Below are positions 8,102 through 17,074 of a DNA stretch of 64,000 nucleotides, one piece after another. Made by a program: the position numbers and the translations under genes. This stretch comes from Filimonas lacunae (GTDB lineage Bacteria > Bacteroidota > Bacteroidia > Chitinophagales > Chitinophagaceae): assembly GCF_002355595.1 (NCBI RefSeq), contig NZ_AP017422.1, positions 5,336,823 to 5,400,822 of the forward strand. The letters are read 5' to 3'. Under the pieces are notes generated by a model. It was given only the letters and a program-made list of their open reading frames with translations. It was not told where the DNA came from and ran no database searches. Numbering within the stretch: position 1 is the stretch's first letter; each line of letters begins with the position of its first letter.

Positions 8102-9865
8102 TTAGCTTACTCGTTTTCCTTTCAGCAATTTATCTACAGCATCTTCAAAAGAACCGGCACGGGTTACTTCACCAGAATTTACAAAATAAATTTCATCCGC
8201 ATTTTCAATGGTATTTAACCGGTGCGCAATAATAATACGTGTGGTGGTTGCCGGCAACTTGTTTAAAATATCCTCCAGCAATTGCTCTGTCACTGTATCT
8301 ATATTAGCAGTGGCTTCGTCCAGTATCAACACATCCGGATTACGCAACACCGCGCGCATAAAAGCAATCAGTTGCTTTTGTCCTAAGCTGATGCTATCGC
8401 CACCGGAAGTAACTTTTGTCTCCAATCCGTTTTCAAAAATAGTAAGCAAACTTTGCAGGTTGGCATTTTTAATCACCTCTTCCAAAGCTTCGTTTCTATA
8501 GGCTGCATACTGTTCGTTACCATACAGGATATTCTCTTTCACGGTACCGGTAAACAAAAATGGCTCCTGTAAAATAAAGCCTACTTTTTTAGTCCTTTCT
8601 GTTGCCGTATAGCTGCGTATATCTTTGCCATCCAGCAAAACAGTACCACTTACCGGGTCGTATAAACGCGCAATTAGCGACGCGGTAGTAGTTTTACCTC
8701 CCCCTGTCGGGCCCACAAAAGCATAAGTTTTCCCCCTTTGCAATTGCAGGGATATATTATGCAAAATTTCCTTACCAGGCAGGTAACCAAAATGCACGTT
8801 CTTTAATTCAATTAAAGGCCCGGCAGCCGACACTTCTTCTGCCGTTTCCATCACCGGCAAGTTAGTATCCAGCGATAAAATAACCGATACCCTGTCCCAG
8901 CCGGCCATGGCTACCTGAAAGCTGGTCCACAAAGCAGCCAGCTGCCGCAAAGGATTGTAGAAGTTAGTGGCATAGGCAAGATAACTCACCAGCAGCCCTA
9001 CCGAAAACTCCTGGTGTGCTATCAGGTAAATACCATACAACAACACTGTAAGCTGCGCCATACTGGACAGCATACTGTATACCGGCACAAAAATATTATT
9101 GGCCAAACCTGCGCCTTTAGCAGTAGTATAATTTTGCTGGTTCGCCGTTTGAAACCGCTGCCTGAAATAGTCGCGGCGGTTAAAAGCGATGATCACTTTA
9201 AAATTGCCCAGGCTTTCCTGTATCTCTGCGCTCATGCCTCCTACGCTGGACATGTTCACCGCATTTTTCTTCTTTACCCAGGGCGATACAATTCTCGTAA
9301 ACAACACAATCAACACCGCGGGCACTAATGCCGCCACCCCCAGCCGGATGTTAATCACCAGTAAAAAAATACCTGCTCCCGTCATAGTAGCAATGCTGCC
9401 AATAAACTGCATAAGCGACTGCGAGAAAAAAGAGTTGATCTTGTCTGTATCGTTATTCACCCTTGATATTAAATCACCCGCTTTATTCGCATTAAAAAAG
9501 CCAACAGGCAACACCTGCAACTTTTGAAACACTTCGTTGCGCAGGGTAAACAACATACGCTGACCCACGCCACCCATTAGTTTGGTTTGAAAGTAACTGG
9601 TGAATAAAGCCACCAGGTACATAGAAAGCAGTATGCCGGCAAACACCAACACCCCATGATATTGTTTATGCACTACATAAGTATCAATAGTATGCCCTAT
9701 CAGGTAAGGCCCTAACAGGTTTAAGGTAGAGTTCAACAAAATGGCTACCAATGCAATCAGCAAATTGCGCCGCTCGTGCGATATCAATTGCAGCAGGCTT
9801 TTTAAAGCAGCCAGTGTAGATGTTTTGGGCCTTTGCTGCCCCAGTTGATTAAGATTGTAATTCAT
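8102..9865 (-). CDS. ABC exporter half-transporter with consensus catalytic Glu and degenerate signature
   Basis: Second half of a heterodimeric ABC exporter (multidrug or lipid type). Numbered from the ATG at 9865, there are six membrane segments in about residues 20-305, Walker A GPTGGGKT (385-392), a Q-loop, a degenerate signature SLGQK in place of LSGGQ (about 493-497), Walker B with catalytic Glu517 (LILDEAT) and the H-loop His548. The chosen start gives MNYNLNQLGQQ; an upstream ATG adds 13 residues but lies deeper in the partner gene. It overlaps the partner by 17 bases. With the partner it forms one consensus and one degenerate ATP site, as in TM287/288 and BmrCD. Substrate unknown. 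Confidence 0.92.
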   Translation of the reverse strand: MNYNLNQLGQQRPKTSTLAALKSLLQLISHERRNLLIALVAILLNSTLNLLGPYLIGHTIDTYVVHKQYHGVLVFAGILLSMYLVALFTSYFQTKLMGGVGQRMLFTLRNEVFQKLQVLPVGFFNANKAGDLISRVNNDTDKINSFFSQSLMQFIGSIATMTGAGIFLLVINIRLGVAALVPAVLIVLFTRIVSPWVKKKNAVNMSSVGGMSAEIQESLGNFKVIIAFNRRDYFRQRFQTANQQNYTTAKGAGLANNIFVPVYSMLSSMAQLTVLLYGIYLIAHQEFSVGLLVSYLAYATNFYNPLRQLAALWTSFQVAMAGWDRVSVILSLDTNLPVMETAEEVSAAGPLIELKNVHFGYLPGKEILHNISLQLQRGKTYAFVGPTGGGKTTTASLIARLYDPVSGTVLLDGKDIRSYTATERTKKVGFILQEPFLFTGTVKENILYGNEQYAAYRNEALEEVIKNANLQSLLTIFENGLETKVTSGGDSISLGQKQLIAFMRAVLRNPDVLILDEATANIDTVTEQLLEDILNKLPATTTRIIIAHRLNTIENADEIYFVNSGEVTRAGSFEDAVDKLLKGKRVS

Positions 9866-11570
9866 AATTGCTGGTGCTTTGTTGTGAATTAAATAACTGC
9901 ACATATTCAGGGCTGGTTTGCATCAACGTATCATGCTTACCACTGGCTATCAGTTCGCCCTGCATCAGCAATAATATCTGATCATAATGTTCTACCGTAG
10001 CTATTTTCTGTGTAACACTCAATAAAGTAATACCCGGATAATTGCGTTCAATATTGTCCAGTATACGCTTTTCTGTATTGGCGTCTACCCGTGCCGTAAA
10101 ATCGTCCAGCAACAACACTTTCGGATTTATCGCCAATGCCCGGGCCAGCATAATACGCTGCTTTTGCCCACCCGACAAACTACTGCCCCGTTCCGAAACA
10201 ATAGTGTTCAGTTTATCCGGAAGGCTGTTTACAAAATCCATCAGTTCGGCTGTTTCCATTGCTTTTTGCAACGCAGCATCTGTTACCTTATCACTAAACG
10301 CAATGTTTTCCCGAATGCTCATGTTAAAGATGATGCTATCCTGAAACACAAAGCCCACCTGGCGGTAAAAAATTTCACTGTTATAATCGGTAAACACATG
10401 TCCATCAAAAGTAACCGCGCCGGTTGCCGGCTTTATTAAACCGGTAAGCAAATACAGCAACTGCGTTTTACCTGCTGCCGTAGGACCGATAATGGCAATT
10501 TTAGCCCCCGCCTTCACCTCAAAAGAAATATTCTTTAACACCGGCGTTTGCCCATATAATACATTCACTCCCCGTAAAGCAATATCCCCCTGCAAAGCAT
10601 GCGTAAGTGTCCCGGTTTCTTCCGGCTCCGGCGCATCCAGCACACCACGTATGCGATCGAACGCCGCAGTTGCCTGCGCTATCACATTGCTCATAAACCC
10701 GATAACCAGTATGGGAAATATCAACATGGCCAGGTAGCTGTTAAAGGCGGCAAACTCACCCAAACTCATGCTGCCCGTAATAACATAATGCCCACCCAGC
10801 ACCAATATGCTTAACATGGCCATGTTGGCAGTAAACGTAATTACCGGTATCAACCCCGCAAACAGTTTTAAAATGGCCATCCCAAAATTGCGCGCTTTGG
10901 TACTTGCTTCTAAAAACTTTACATACTCACCCTGCTGCGAGTTCACCACCCGTATAATAGCAGCGCCCAGTATACTTTCATTAATTACCTTATTCAGCCA
11001 GTCTATCACTGCACGGCTTTGAATAAACAAACCACGCACCTTGCGCAATACCAGGAAGAAAGTAATACCGATAATAGGAATAATAGCTATTACACACAAT
11101 GCCAGCTTCCAGTTAATAGAAAGCAGCAACACACTGGCTCCAACAATGATACATACCGAAGAAATGATAGAAACAATGGCCTGTGCAATAAACATTTTAA
11201 TAGAATCAACATCGGCCGTTAAATTGGTAAGTAGTTTACCCGGCGTTACCTGCTCAATAAATGCATGACTTTGCCGGGATATTTTATCCGACAAACGCGT
11301 GCGCAAATCACGGGCAACCTTTTCCGAAGCATAGGTTTGAATAATGCTTTGCAGATAGGTGAATATAAAAATAAAACCCACTGCCACCCCAAACTGCAAC
11401 AACACGGCCACGCTATCAAACGTACCCGCCGTATAAGCATCTATACTATGTGCAATAATAGAAGGAAGAACAAGGTTAATGGCATTACCCAACAGGGTAA
11501 ACAATAGCAACACCAGCACCAACGCCCGGTAAGGCCTTAGTAAACTCAAAATTCCCGGCTTTTTGTTCAT
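9849..11570 (-). CDS. ABC exporter half-transporter with degenerate Walker B
   Basis: First gene of the exporter pair, 573 aa. Six membrane helices in about 15-300 are followed by a nucleotide-binding domain with Walker A GPTAAGKT (362-369) and a canonical LSGGQ signature (465-469). The catalytic Glu after Walker B is replaced by Asp490 (LLLDDFT), and the H-loop His by Gln521 (SVTQKI). Those substitutions mark it as the non-catalytic side of the dimer, contributing only the signature to the working ATP site. The two genes are translationally overlapping. A regulator is not adjacent. Drug efflux, lipid or peptide export are all possible. Confidence 0.92.
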   Translation of the reverse strand: MNKKPGILSLLRPYRALVLVLLLFTLLGNAINLVLPSIIAHSIDAYTAGTFDSVAVLLQFGVAVGFIFIFTYLQSIIQTYASEKVARDLRTRLSDKISRQSHAFIEQVTPGKLLTNLTADVDSIKMFIAQAIVSIISSVCIIVGASVLLLSINWKLALCVIAIIPIIGITFFLVLRKVRGLFIQSRAVIDWLNKVINESILGAAIIRVVNSQQGEYVKFLEASTKARNFGMAILKLFAGLIPVITFTANMAMLSILVLGGHYVITGSMSLGEFAAFNSYLAMLIFPILVIGFMSNVIAQATAAFDRIRGVLDAPEPEETGTLTHALQGDIALRGVNVLYGQTPVLKNISFEVKAGAKIAIIGPTAAGKTQLLYLLTGLIKPATGAVTFDGHVFTDYNSEIFYRQVGFVFQDSIIFNMSIRENIAFSDKVTDAALQKAMETAELMDFVNSLPDKLNTIVSERGSSLSGGQKQRIMLARALAINPKVLLLDDFTARVDANTEKRILDNIERNYPGITLLSVTQKIATVEHYDQILLLMQGELIASGKHDTLMQTSPEYVQLFNSQQSTSNYELQS

Positions 11571-11677
11571 AACTCACATTTGAAGAGTAGAATTTCCCCA
11601 CCTATTTACGCTAAATGTAAACAGATTTACCATACCACAAACACAATACCGCACCCCTTCGGCAAGTGTAAAAAAAC

Positions 11678-11708
11678 AAAGGATAAGCAGGCTTACCGCT
11701 TATCCTTT
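11678..11708 (-). terminator. Intrinsic terminator of the small lipoprotein gene
   Basis: Stem AAAGGATAAGC / GCTTATCCTTT (11 bp, 9-nt loop), followed on the minus strand by TTTGTTTTTTT. It lies just beyond the stop codon of the leftward lipoprotein gene. Confidence 0.8.
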
Positions 11709-11733
11709 ATTCACATTAAGTTAATGAATGTAA

Positions 11734-12099
11734 CTATTTTGCACGCCTTTTATAGGAGAAAACCTCATTATCCCTTTCACGCCTGTACACCAGCGAATCA
11801 CGGGTTAGTTTTTTAATTTCACTGGTACTTACCTCTTTCTGATCCATAAACAAAGTAAGCTTCCGTTTTTTCAGCACAAAATTAAAACGCAGGGTATCGA
11901 TGGTTCCTTCTTCTTCAGCAGACATCAGCATAAACAAGCTGTTGTCGCTTTCAATGGTAACGTTGGGAGAATTTTCAGGAGTAATCGTAATCCACTCGCC
12001 GGATAACAACGCTTTATCTACCGTTGCTTTGGAGGTGCTGCAGCTGAACATCACAACTACCACTACACAAAAGAAAGTCAGCTTCAGAAAATATTTCAT
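11734..12099 (-). CDS. Small lipoprotein, possible lipocalin-like
   Basis: A 121-aa lipoprotein with signal peptide MKYFLKLTFFCVVVVV followed by the lipobox MFSC, so it is likely anchored to the outer or inner membrane. The mature part starts with a GEWITITPE motif and alternates strand-like segments with Ser/Thr/Glu-rich loops, which is reminiscent of the small lipocalin-like domain proteins common in Bacteroidota; that assignment is a guess. I start at the second possible ATG because the first would place residues before the lipoprotein signal and lie upstream of the -7 box at 12125. A terminator follows. Single-gene unit. Confidence 0.75.
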   Translation of the reverse strand: MKYFLKLTFFCVVVVVMFSCSTSKATVDKALLSGEWITITPENSPNVTIESDNSLFMLMSAEEEGTIDTLRFNFVLKKRKLTLFMDQKEVSTSEIKKLTRDSLVYRRERDNEVFSYKRRAK

Positions 12100-12124
12100 A
12101 GCCAGAGTTTTTAAAGGTTCCGGC

Positions 12125-12132
12125 CAAAAGTA
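12125..12132 (-). promoter_or_regulatory. Candidate -7 promoter box for the small lipoprotein gene
   Basis: TACTTTTG on the minus strand, 26 bases before the chosen ATG. It supports the shorter start, because the longer reading frame would begin upstream of the transcript. Confidence 0.45.
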
Positions 12133-12143
12133 GAACATATTCC

Positions 12144-12761
12144 CTAAAGCGGCTGCATAATGGTACGGAAAGTTAAATTAACCCGTGCTGTTCTTACCTG
12201 CTTTGCAGGCGGTAACCGGTGCAGCCAGTGCGTTTGCGTAACATCTTTCATTACCAGCAAACTACCATGCTCCAGCTTTAACTCCACCTTCTCCTGTGTT
12301 TGTTTATGCTTAAAAGCAAATTTGCGTTCGGCCCCAAAGCTGAACGAACCAATAGCGCCATTTTTTTTCAAATCAGTTTCCCCATCACTATGCCAGGCCA
12401 TACCCTCTTCACCGGTATGATACAGGTTGAGTAAACAGGAATTATAGGTTTCACCACTGGCTTTTTCCACCATCATTTTCAATTCCAGCAGTTCGGCCGT
12501 CCAGGGTAAAGCCAGTTTGGTTACGCCAGAATAAGTGTAGGCAAAAGGCTTATCACCATACCAGGCAACCTTCCGTTTGGTCACCAGCTTTTTCCCGTAA
12601 ATAACGGCTTCGTCGTTTTTCCACTCAATAGTGCTGAGCAACACCTGCAGGTAATGATTGGCTTGTGCCAGGGTTAGCAGCTTCCCATAATAGTGCACCG
12701 TACCATCCTTTGGCAACCAGTTTTTATTTTTATCTACCGCTTCACTAAACAGCTCCAACAT
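12144..12761 (-). CDS. AlkB-type Fe(II)/2-oxoglutarate dioxygenase (ALKBH2/3-like)
   Basis: Predicted to reverse N-alkyl damage (1-methyladenine, 3-methylcytosine) in DNA or RNA by oxidative demethylation. The 205-aa protein shows the iron triad: H124-x-D126 in WHSDGE and a distal His in THWLHRLP (H181), plus the 2-oxoglutarate arginines in RVNLTFR (R193, R199). Upstream are the family segments AWYGDKPFAYTYSG and NSCLLNLYHTGEEGMAWHSD. It resembles the compact ALKBH2/3 branch more than E. coli AlkB. No damage-response operator is visible. A hairpin sits immediately upstream of the start, belonging to the preceding gene's terminator. Confidence 0.92.
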   Translation of the reverse strand: MLELFSEAVDKNKNWLPKDGTVHYYGKLLTLAQANHYLQVLLSTIEWKNDEAVIYGKKLVTKRKVAWYGDKPFAYTYSGVTKLALPWTAELLELKMMVEKASGETYNSCLLNLYHTGEEGMAWHSDGETDLKKNGAIGSFSFGAERKFAFKHKQTQEKVELKLEHGSLLVMKDVTQTHWLHRLPPAKQVRTARVNLTFRTIMQPL

Positions 12762-12764
12762 AAC

Positions 12765-12818
12765 ACCGGGTTTTTACCATGCAAAAATGAATCATTTCCA
12801 GCATGATAAAAACCCGGT
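12765..12818 (-). terminator. Hairpin between the WG/TPR gene and the AlkB gene
   Basis: Arms of 17 bp (12765-12781, 12802-12818) with one mismatch and a 20-nt loop, each with a T5/A5 run. It lies between a stop codon and the next ATG on the same strand, so it could terminate the upstream unit or limit read-through into the AlkB gene. Confidence 0.65.
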
Positions 12819-12843
12819 TCCTGCGCAATACGCTGGCGGCAAA

Positions 12844-13761
12844 CTACGGGGCTGCCACTATATATTCCTTGCCGTTAGCGTCCATATAAAATTCACGGCT
12901 GGCAGTAGTTACCAAAAAGTATACATTACCCGCTATGCGTTTAATACTTTGGTAATCATGTTTGCCTATTACCTTTTGGGAGCTTTTATCCAATACGTTC
13001 CAGCCTTTGGCAGTTTTTACAGCCACATAACGCTTCACCAGCTCAGCAGGCACATTACCCGGATGGCTTATTTCAACGGTTTGCTCCCCGCCATCCGTTG
13101 CAGGCACAGCATCTTCCAGGCGCTCCATATCCTTTAACTCCATACCCGCTTCCAGGTTTAAAACCGTTATCCTGTTGTTCAGGTAATGGTAATCCATATC
13201 CTTGTATTTAAACACCAGCGCACCCTGTTCGGCAAAACCGGTTTCATCAAAAAACGCCGGCGATACAGCCCTGCCGGTATTTTTATCCATCCACCCCCAG
13301 TTGCCATTGTTAGTATAGGGCACCAGGTCGTCCGTTTTTTTACCTTTCACCCCTTTAAACACTTCCAGTAATTTTTGATAGCGGGCCCTGATATCCTGTA
13401 TTAAGGGCTTCCACTCTTTGGCCATACGCACCGTATCAAACTCGCTGTTCTCCTGTATACGCAAGGTGTCCAGCCAGCCTTTTTTTACGCTTTCTCTTAA
13501 ATAGGTAAATGCCAGTGCCTGTTTGTGAGTAATAGCTGCACAGGCAGCCCCGTAATAATAATCGGTTGCATTACATTGCTCTTTAAACACCAGTACCTTT
13601 TTAAAAGTATTCAGCGCGTTATCGTATTGCTGGTTGCCATACGAAACCATCATATCGCTTACCAGTGTATAATAATCATCTGAAGTGTTTCCGGTTTGCG
13701 CACTACTCTGAAAAATGCCGGAAAATGCAAGCAATACGGCTACAATAAATCGTTGGGTCAT
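12844..13761 (-). CDS. Secreted protein with TPR-like helices and WG-like repeat region
   Basis: A 305-aa exported protein of unknown role. Signal peptide about 1-21 (ending SSAQ). Residues about 28-135 form helical pairs typical of TPR repeats (SYGNQQYDNALNTFKKVL, YYYGAACAAITH). From about 145 a motif GNWGWMDKNTGRAVSPAFFDE and later KGWNVLDKSSQKVIGKHDYQSI resemble WG-repeats, which bind peptides or form propeller-like blocks. The two-part build is common in Bacteroidota periplasmic proteins. Neighbouring genes give no functional clue. The hairpin downstream ends its transcript. Confidence is high that it is a gene, low for function. Confidence 0.72.
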   Translation of the reverse strand: MTQRFIVAVLLAFSGIFQSSAQTGNTSDDYYTLVSDMMVSYGNQQYDNALNTFKKVLVFKEQCNATDYYYGAACAAITHKQALAFTYLRESVKKGWLDTLRIQENSEFDTVRMAKEWKPLIQDIRARYQKLLEVFKGVKGKKTDDLVPYTNNGNWGWMDKNTGRAVSPAFFDETGFAEQGALVFKYKDMDYHYLNNRITVLNLEAGMELKDMERLEDAVPATDGGEQTVEISHPGNVPAELVKRYVAVKTAKGWNVLDKSSQKVIGKHDYQSIKRIAGNVYFLVTTASREFYMDANGKEYIVAAP

Positions 13762-13962
13762 AAAGGGGTTGATTCGTTACGCCGCAATTTAATGTGTTTT
13801 GCGGTATAGCAAACAATAGAAATCCAGGCATTGACCGAAAAAAAAATCAGTTCCCCTATACGTATTTTATTCGCCCAACTACTCTTTATTATATGTAGGC
13901 TGCTAAAAGAACAACTCCCCCAAACGCCTTAACCAGCCCACTTAAATCTATTTTATTCGCAT

Positions 13963-14163
13963 ATGAGCGTACACCTGAGAGAAACTGATAAAAATCAACT
14001 GCTTACCAGGATGGAAATGCAATATTTCCAGGCGATAAGAAATAACGAACCCTTTTCGGTAATTAAACAATATTACGCGGAATACAAGCAACTGAAAGCA
14101 AGTTTGCTACTACAGGAAAAACAAGGCAACCATAGCATTCATGCCCTTCCGGCCATTCTATAA
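13963..14163 (+). CDS. Small protein of unknown function (66 aa)
   Basis: A short, largely helical, charged protein (MSVHLRETDKNQLL...) without signal peptide or Cys. It is preceded by about 200 AT-rich bases in which TATTTTATTCGC-like sequence occurs twice (around 13863 and 13950). Its last six bases overlap the stop of the convergent metallophosphoesterase. No family is recognised. Codon use looks like that of neighbours, and the ORF is the only plausible one on this strand here, so it is probably real. Confidence 0.5.
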   Translation: MSVHLRETDKNQLLTRMEMQYFQAIRNNEPFSVIKQYYAEYKQLKASLLLQEKQGNHSIHALPAIL

Positions 14164-15582
14164 GGCCAGTGAACCAGTCCAGCATTCAAACGGGCGCCCC
14201 TTCCGCTCATCTCCTTTAAAAAAGCCGGCCATTGTCATGGTTTTGTAACTGATAAAAAAGCGGCCTTCCACCCCTTGCAGGTGCACACTGCGCCAGGTGC
14301 CGGTGTTAATATAAATTTTGCTGCGCACCTCGCCATCCTCTCCTATATAAGTGCTCAACGGCACTACTTCGGCATAATGCGTATGCCCCATTACAAAAAA
14401 GTCTTTCGATTCCCCGGCAGCCAGCTGCCGGGCATAGGCCTGGTAAGTTTCTATATTGTCTTTTACCACCGGTGTTCGCTGCAATAAGCTGGCTAATGTA
14501 TCTACACTAATATGCCCCAGTAACCAGCGGGCTAACTTCATTTTCCACACAAGACCTTTGTTACGAACCACCAGCGGACTTTTAATAAATGCCTGCAACA
14601 CAGTTTGTAAAGTATGTTTAATAGCATCATTCACTACGGGATCTTCCATACCCAGTTGTTTTTTCACATGCGTTATCCAGGCCGGTGCCAATGTATAGGG
14701 GCGCAGGTTATCAATTTCTCTTAACTGGTTCACAAACGCTTCTATCTGTTTGGCTCCGTACCGCCGGCCGGCATGCTGCTGCAAATATTCACCCACCAGC
14801 TCCGGAATACAGTTCAGTAATTCCACTACCACTACATCTCCTACCGACGACTCGTTGCGGTTCGGGTACTGGCAGTTGGTTTTATCAAACCGGTCGCCAT
14901 GCTCTGCAAACACCCGGTGTGCATCCTGTGTAGCTGCTATAGCGGCACTATCACAACGATGGTAAGGAAAAGGCTTTCCTTTTTCGTTAGCCAGCCCCAT
15001 CCGGTCAATCACTTTATTATTAATAGCCACCATACGAGGGTCATCAATATGAAAAAACCAATCGTGATTGCCTACCATATAATATATTTTCACAGGCACC
15101 CTCCACCGCTCCTTACTGGCGCTGTAATCAATTTTCTCCTTGTCTTTATCCTGCTGGGTGGCCCTGTACATTTCCAGTGGAATAGAAATGTCACTATCTT
15201 TTACCAGGCCGCTTAATATGCGCAACGAGTCTGAGTTATAATCCAGTATACCGGTAACTATCTTATCTATTTCCTGGTAAAAACCATTATCCCGGGGCGT
15301 GGTCCATGGCACAACATCACTCACCGTTTTGTTCCATTTTTCACTACGTATGGCATCTAATATATCGCCCAGCAACAATATATCTATACATTCCACGGGC
15401 CGGTAACAATTGCTGCACACCTTACCGTTCGTGCATGTAGAGCAATCCTTTATTTCCCTGCGCCACGATGCATCGTAGGCCATATTACTTAACCGGTTTT
15501 TAAATAACCGGAAGGCAGATTTGCTGATGATTTCGCCGGATGTTCCATCGGTAAGATGCAGATCGCTGATGATGACAAGCAT
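14158..15582 (-). CDS. Calcineurin-like metallophosphoesterase with a four-cysteine insertion
   Basis: A metal-dependent phosphoesterase, 474 aa, about twice the usual core. Signature residues are present: D7-x-H9, G72-D73 (LLGDILD), G171-N-H-D174 and G399-H-T-H402, which bind the dimetal centre. A Cys cluster C47-x2-C50-x5-C56-x2-C59 (plus C65) sits between the first two motifs and looks like a zinc knuckle, unusual for the family. Helical insert residues about 250-395 are unassigned. It has no signal peptide. It is divergent from the peroxidase/P450 operon with a 204-bp shared upstream region, which raises the possibility of a common function; substrate unknown. Confidence 0.85.
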   Translation of the reverse strand: MLVIISDLHLTDGTSGEIISKSAFRLFKNRLSNMAYDASWRREIKDCSTCTNGKVCSNCYRPVECIDILLLGDILDAIRSEKWNKTVSDVVPWTTPRDNGFYQEIDKIVTGILDYNSDSLRILSGLVKDSDISIPLEMYRATQQDKDKEKIDYSASKERWRVPVKIYYMVGNHDWFFHIDDPRMVAINNKVIDRMGLANEKGKPFPYHRCDSAAIAATQDAHRVFAEHGDRFDKTNCQYPNRNESSVGDVVVVELLNCIPELVGEYLQQHAGRRYGAKQIEAFVNQLREIDNLRPYTLAPAWITHVKKQLGMEDPVVNDAIKHTLQTVLQAFIKSPLVVRNKGLVWKMKLARWLLGHISVDTLASLLQRTPVVKDNIETYQAYARQLAAGESKDFFVMGHTHYAEVVPLSTYIGEDGEVRSKIYINTGTWRSVHLQGVEGRFFISYKTMTMAGFFKGDERKGRPFECWTGSLAL

Positions 15583-15625
15583 TAATAATAAATTATATAT
15601 TCAATAGAAAAATAACGCTTTTTCT

Positions 15626-15633
15626 CAAATTTA
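15626..15633 (-). promoter_or_regulatory. Candidate -7 promoter box for the metallophosphoesterase gene
   Basis: TAAATTTG on the minus strand, 44 bases upstream of the ATG, within the AT-rich region divergent to the peroxidase operon. No convincing match was seen for the rightward operon in the same interval. Confidence 0.45.
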
Positions 15634-15786
15634 CCCGGCATTCTTCTTTTATATAGGTACAGGAAACTGTATATTGCAGAAGCGCCTTCCCCCAAAAGCG
15701 TGTAAATATTTTATAATATATAATTTATCACACTATCCACTCCTGCCTATTAGGGGGCTGATAACACGATAACCAAAATACACCTC

Positions 15787-17064
15787 ATGACAGAACATGG
15801 CGCATTATCTGTGCTCGCCGGCGTACAGCCGGGAATGCAGGATTTGCTGAGTAAATTGCTGGCTGATATTGAATTACAGAAGAATGATGCGAATAGCAGC
15901 GTTCCCTTTACCCAGGTAACTACTATCCATTTTGCCCGGTTTGTGTTACTGCCCGAACGAACGGATGTAACCGGCAAGAACATTCCTGCACAACTGGCCT
16001 TTACTACTAATTACGACGGCGCCTTACAACCACACCTGGAAGAGCTGCTTACGCAGGCAGGACCCGGCTTATGGAAAGTATTTTCGTGCTGCACCCAGTT
16101 TCCCGGAGGTGTTTATAATCAGCACGATCTGGCCAATTACCTGCTGCAACACAGCAAAAAGCCAGCTACTTTTTATGTAGGTGTTGGTTACCGGTCGGTA
16201 CAGCAAATACGACAGGAGCGGTTGCTGCGCGAAGAAATAGAACGTTTTTCCGACACACAATTTGCCAGTTTCGCCAACAAAAGTGCCATAGACATTCGTA
16301 ACGCAATCAAAGAACATATAGCAGGTATTCCATCGTTTGCCTGGGCCTTGCAGCCTGAGCCCGAACCTGGCCTGGCGTGGAAGTTAAAACATTATGGAAA
16401 GCTGGTGGGCGGCGTGCTGTTACTGTTGGTACTGGCTATAGCCTTGTTGCCTTTGCTGGTGCTTTGGCTTCTGTTAATAGTAATAGATGAAATAAGAGAT
16501 AAACCACAACCCAATATAGTTACAAAGGAACACCTGCGTGCATTAACCGACCGCGAAACAGGCATGGTACAGGCACAGTTTTCAGCAGTAGGTAATGTAA
16601 AGCCCGGTTTTCTACGCCGTAATACCATACAATTTCTGTTATGGCTCACCAATTTTCTGGCGCCCTACCTGTTTAGCAAAGGAAAGCTGTCCGGCATCCC
16701 TACTGTGCATTTTGCCCGCTGGCTCATTATCAACGAAGGCAGGCAAATGCTTTTCCTCAGCAACTTTGATGGCAATTCGGAAAGTTATCTTACCGACTTT
16801 ATTAATATAGCAGCCAAACAGTTAACACTATTGTTCTCGCACACCATTAACTACCCACGCACCTACCTGATGCTTTTCGGTGGCGCCAAAGATGCCAAAA
16901 AGTTTATGGAATGGGCCCGGCACCACCAGGTGATCACCAATGTGTGGTACACTGCCAATAAAGAAGTGACCGTAAAAAATGTTTTCAGCAATTCACGTAT
17001 ACGCAAAGGCCTGTCGGGCCAGTTTACAGAAAAAGAGGCCACCCAATGGTTAAGCCTTATTTAA
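15787..17064 (+). CDS. Membrane protein with two duplicated HFAR domains, partner of the DyP/P450 genes
   Basis: A 425-aa protein that is an internal duplication. N-half: TIHFARFVLL (HFAR 48-51) then AFTTNYDG (NYDG 75-78) and KVFSCCTQFP. C-half: TVHFARWLII (HFAR 308-311), LFLSNFDG (NFDG 326-329) and LLFSHTINYP. Both halves would fit a ferredoxin-like alpha/beta fold of the sort that builds DyP peroxidases, but no heme-binding motif is present. A strong membrane helix (about 206-234) separates the halves, and a second hydrophobic stretch is near 280-296. It is the first gene of an operon (10-bp gap to the peroxidase). I suggest a membrane anchor or sensor for the peroxidase; this is inference. 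Family not recognised by name. Confidence 0.75.
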   Translation: MTEHGALSVLAGVQPGMQDLLSKLLADIELQKNDANSSVPFTQVTTIHFARFVLLPERTDVTGKNIPAQLAFTTNYDGALQPHLEELLTQAGPGLWKVFSCCTQFPGGVYNQHDLANYLLQHSKKPATFYVGVGYRSVQQIRQERLLREEIERFSDTQFASFANKSAIDIRNAIKEHIAGIPSFAWALQPEPEPGLAWKLKHYGKLVGGVLLLLVLAIALLPLLVLWLLLIVIDEIRDKPQPNIVTKEHLRALTDRETGMVQAQFSAVGNVKPGFLRRNTIQFLLWLTNFLAPYLFSKGKLSGIPTVHFARWLIINEGRQMLFLSNFDGNSESYLTDFINIAAKQLTLLFSHTINYPRTYLMLFGGAKDAKKFMEWARHHQVITNVWYTANKEVTVKNVFSNSRIRKGLSGQFTEKEATQWLSLI

Positions 17065-17074
17065 ACAAACACAT

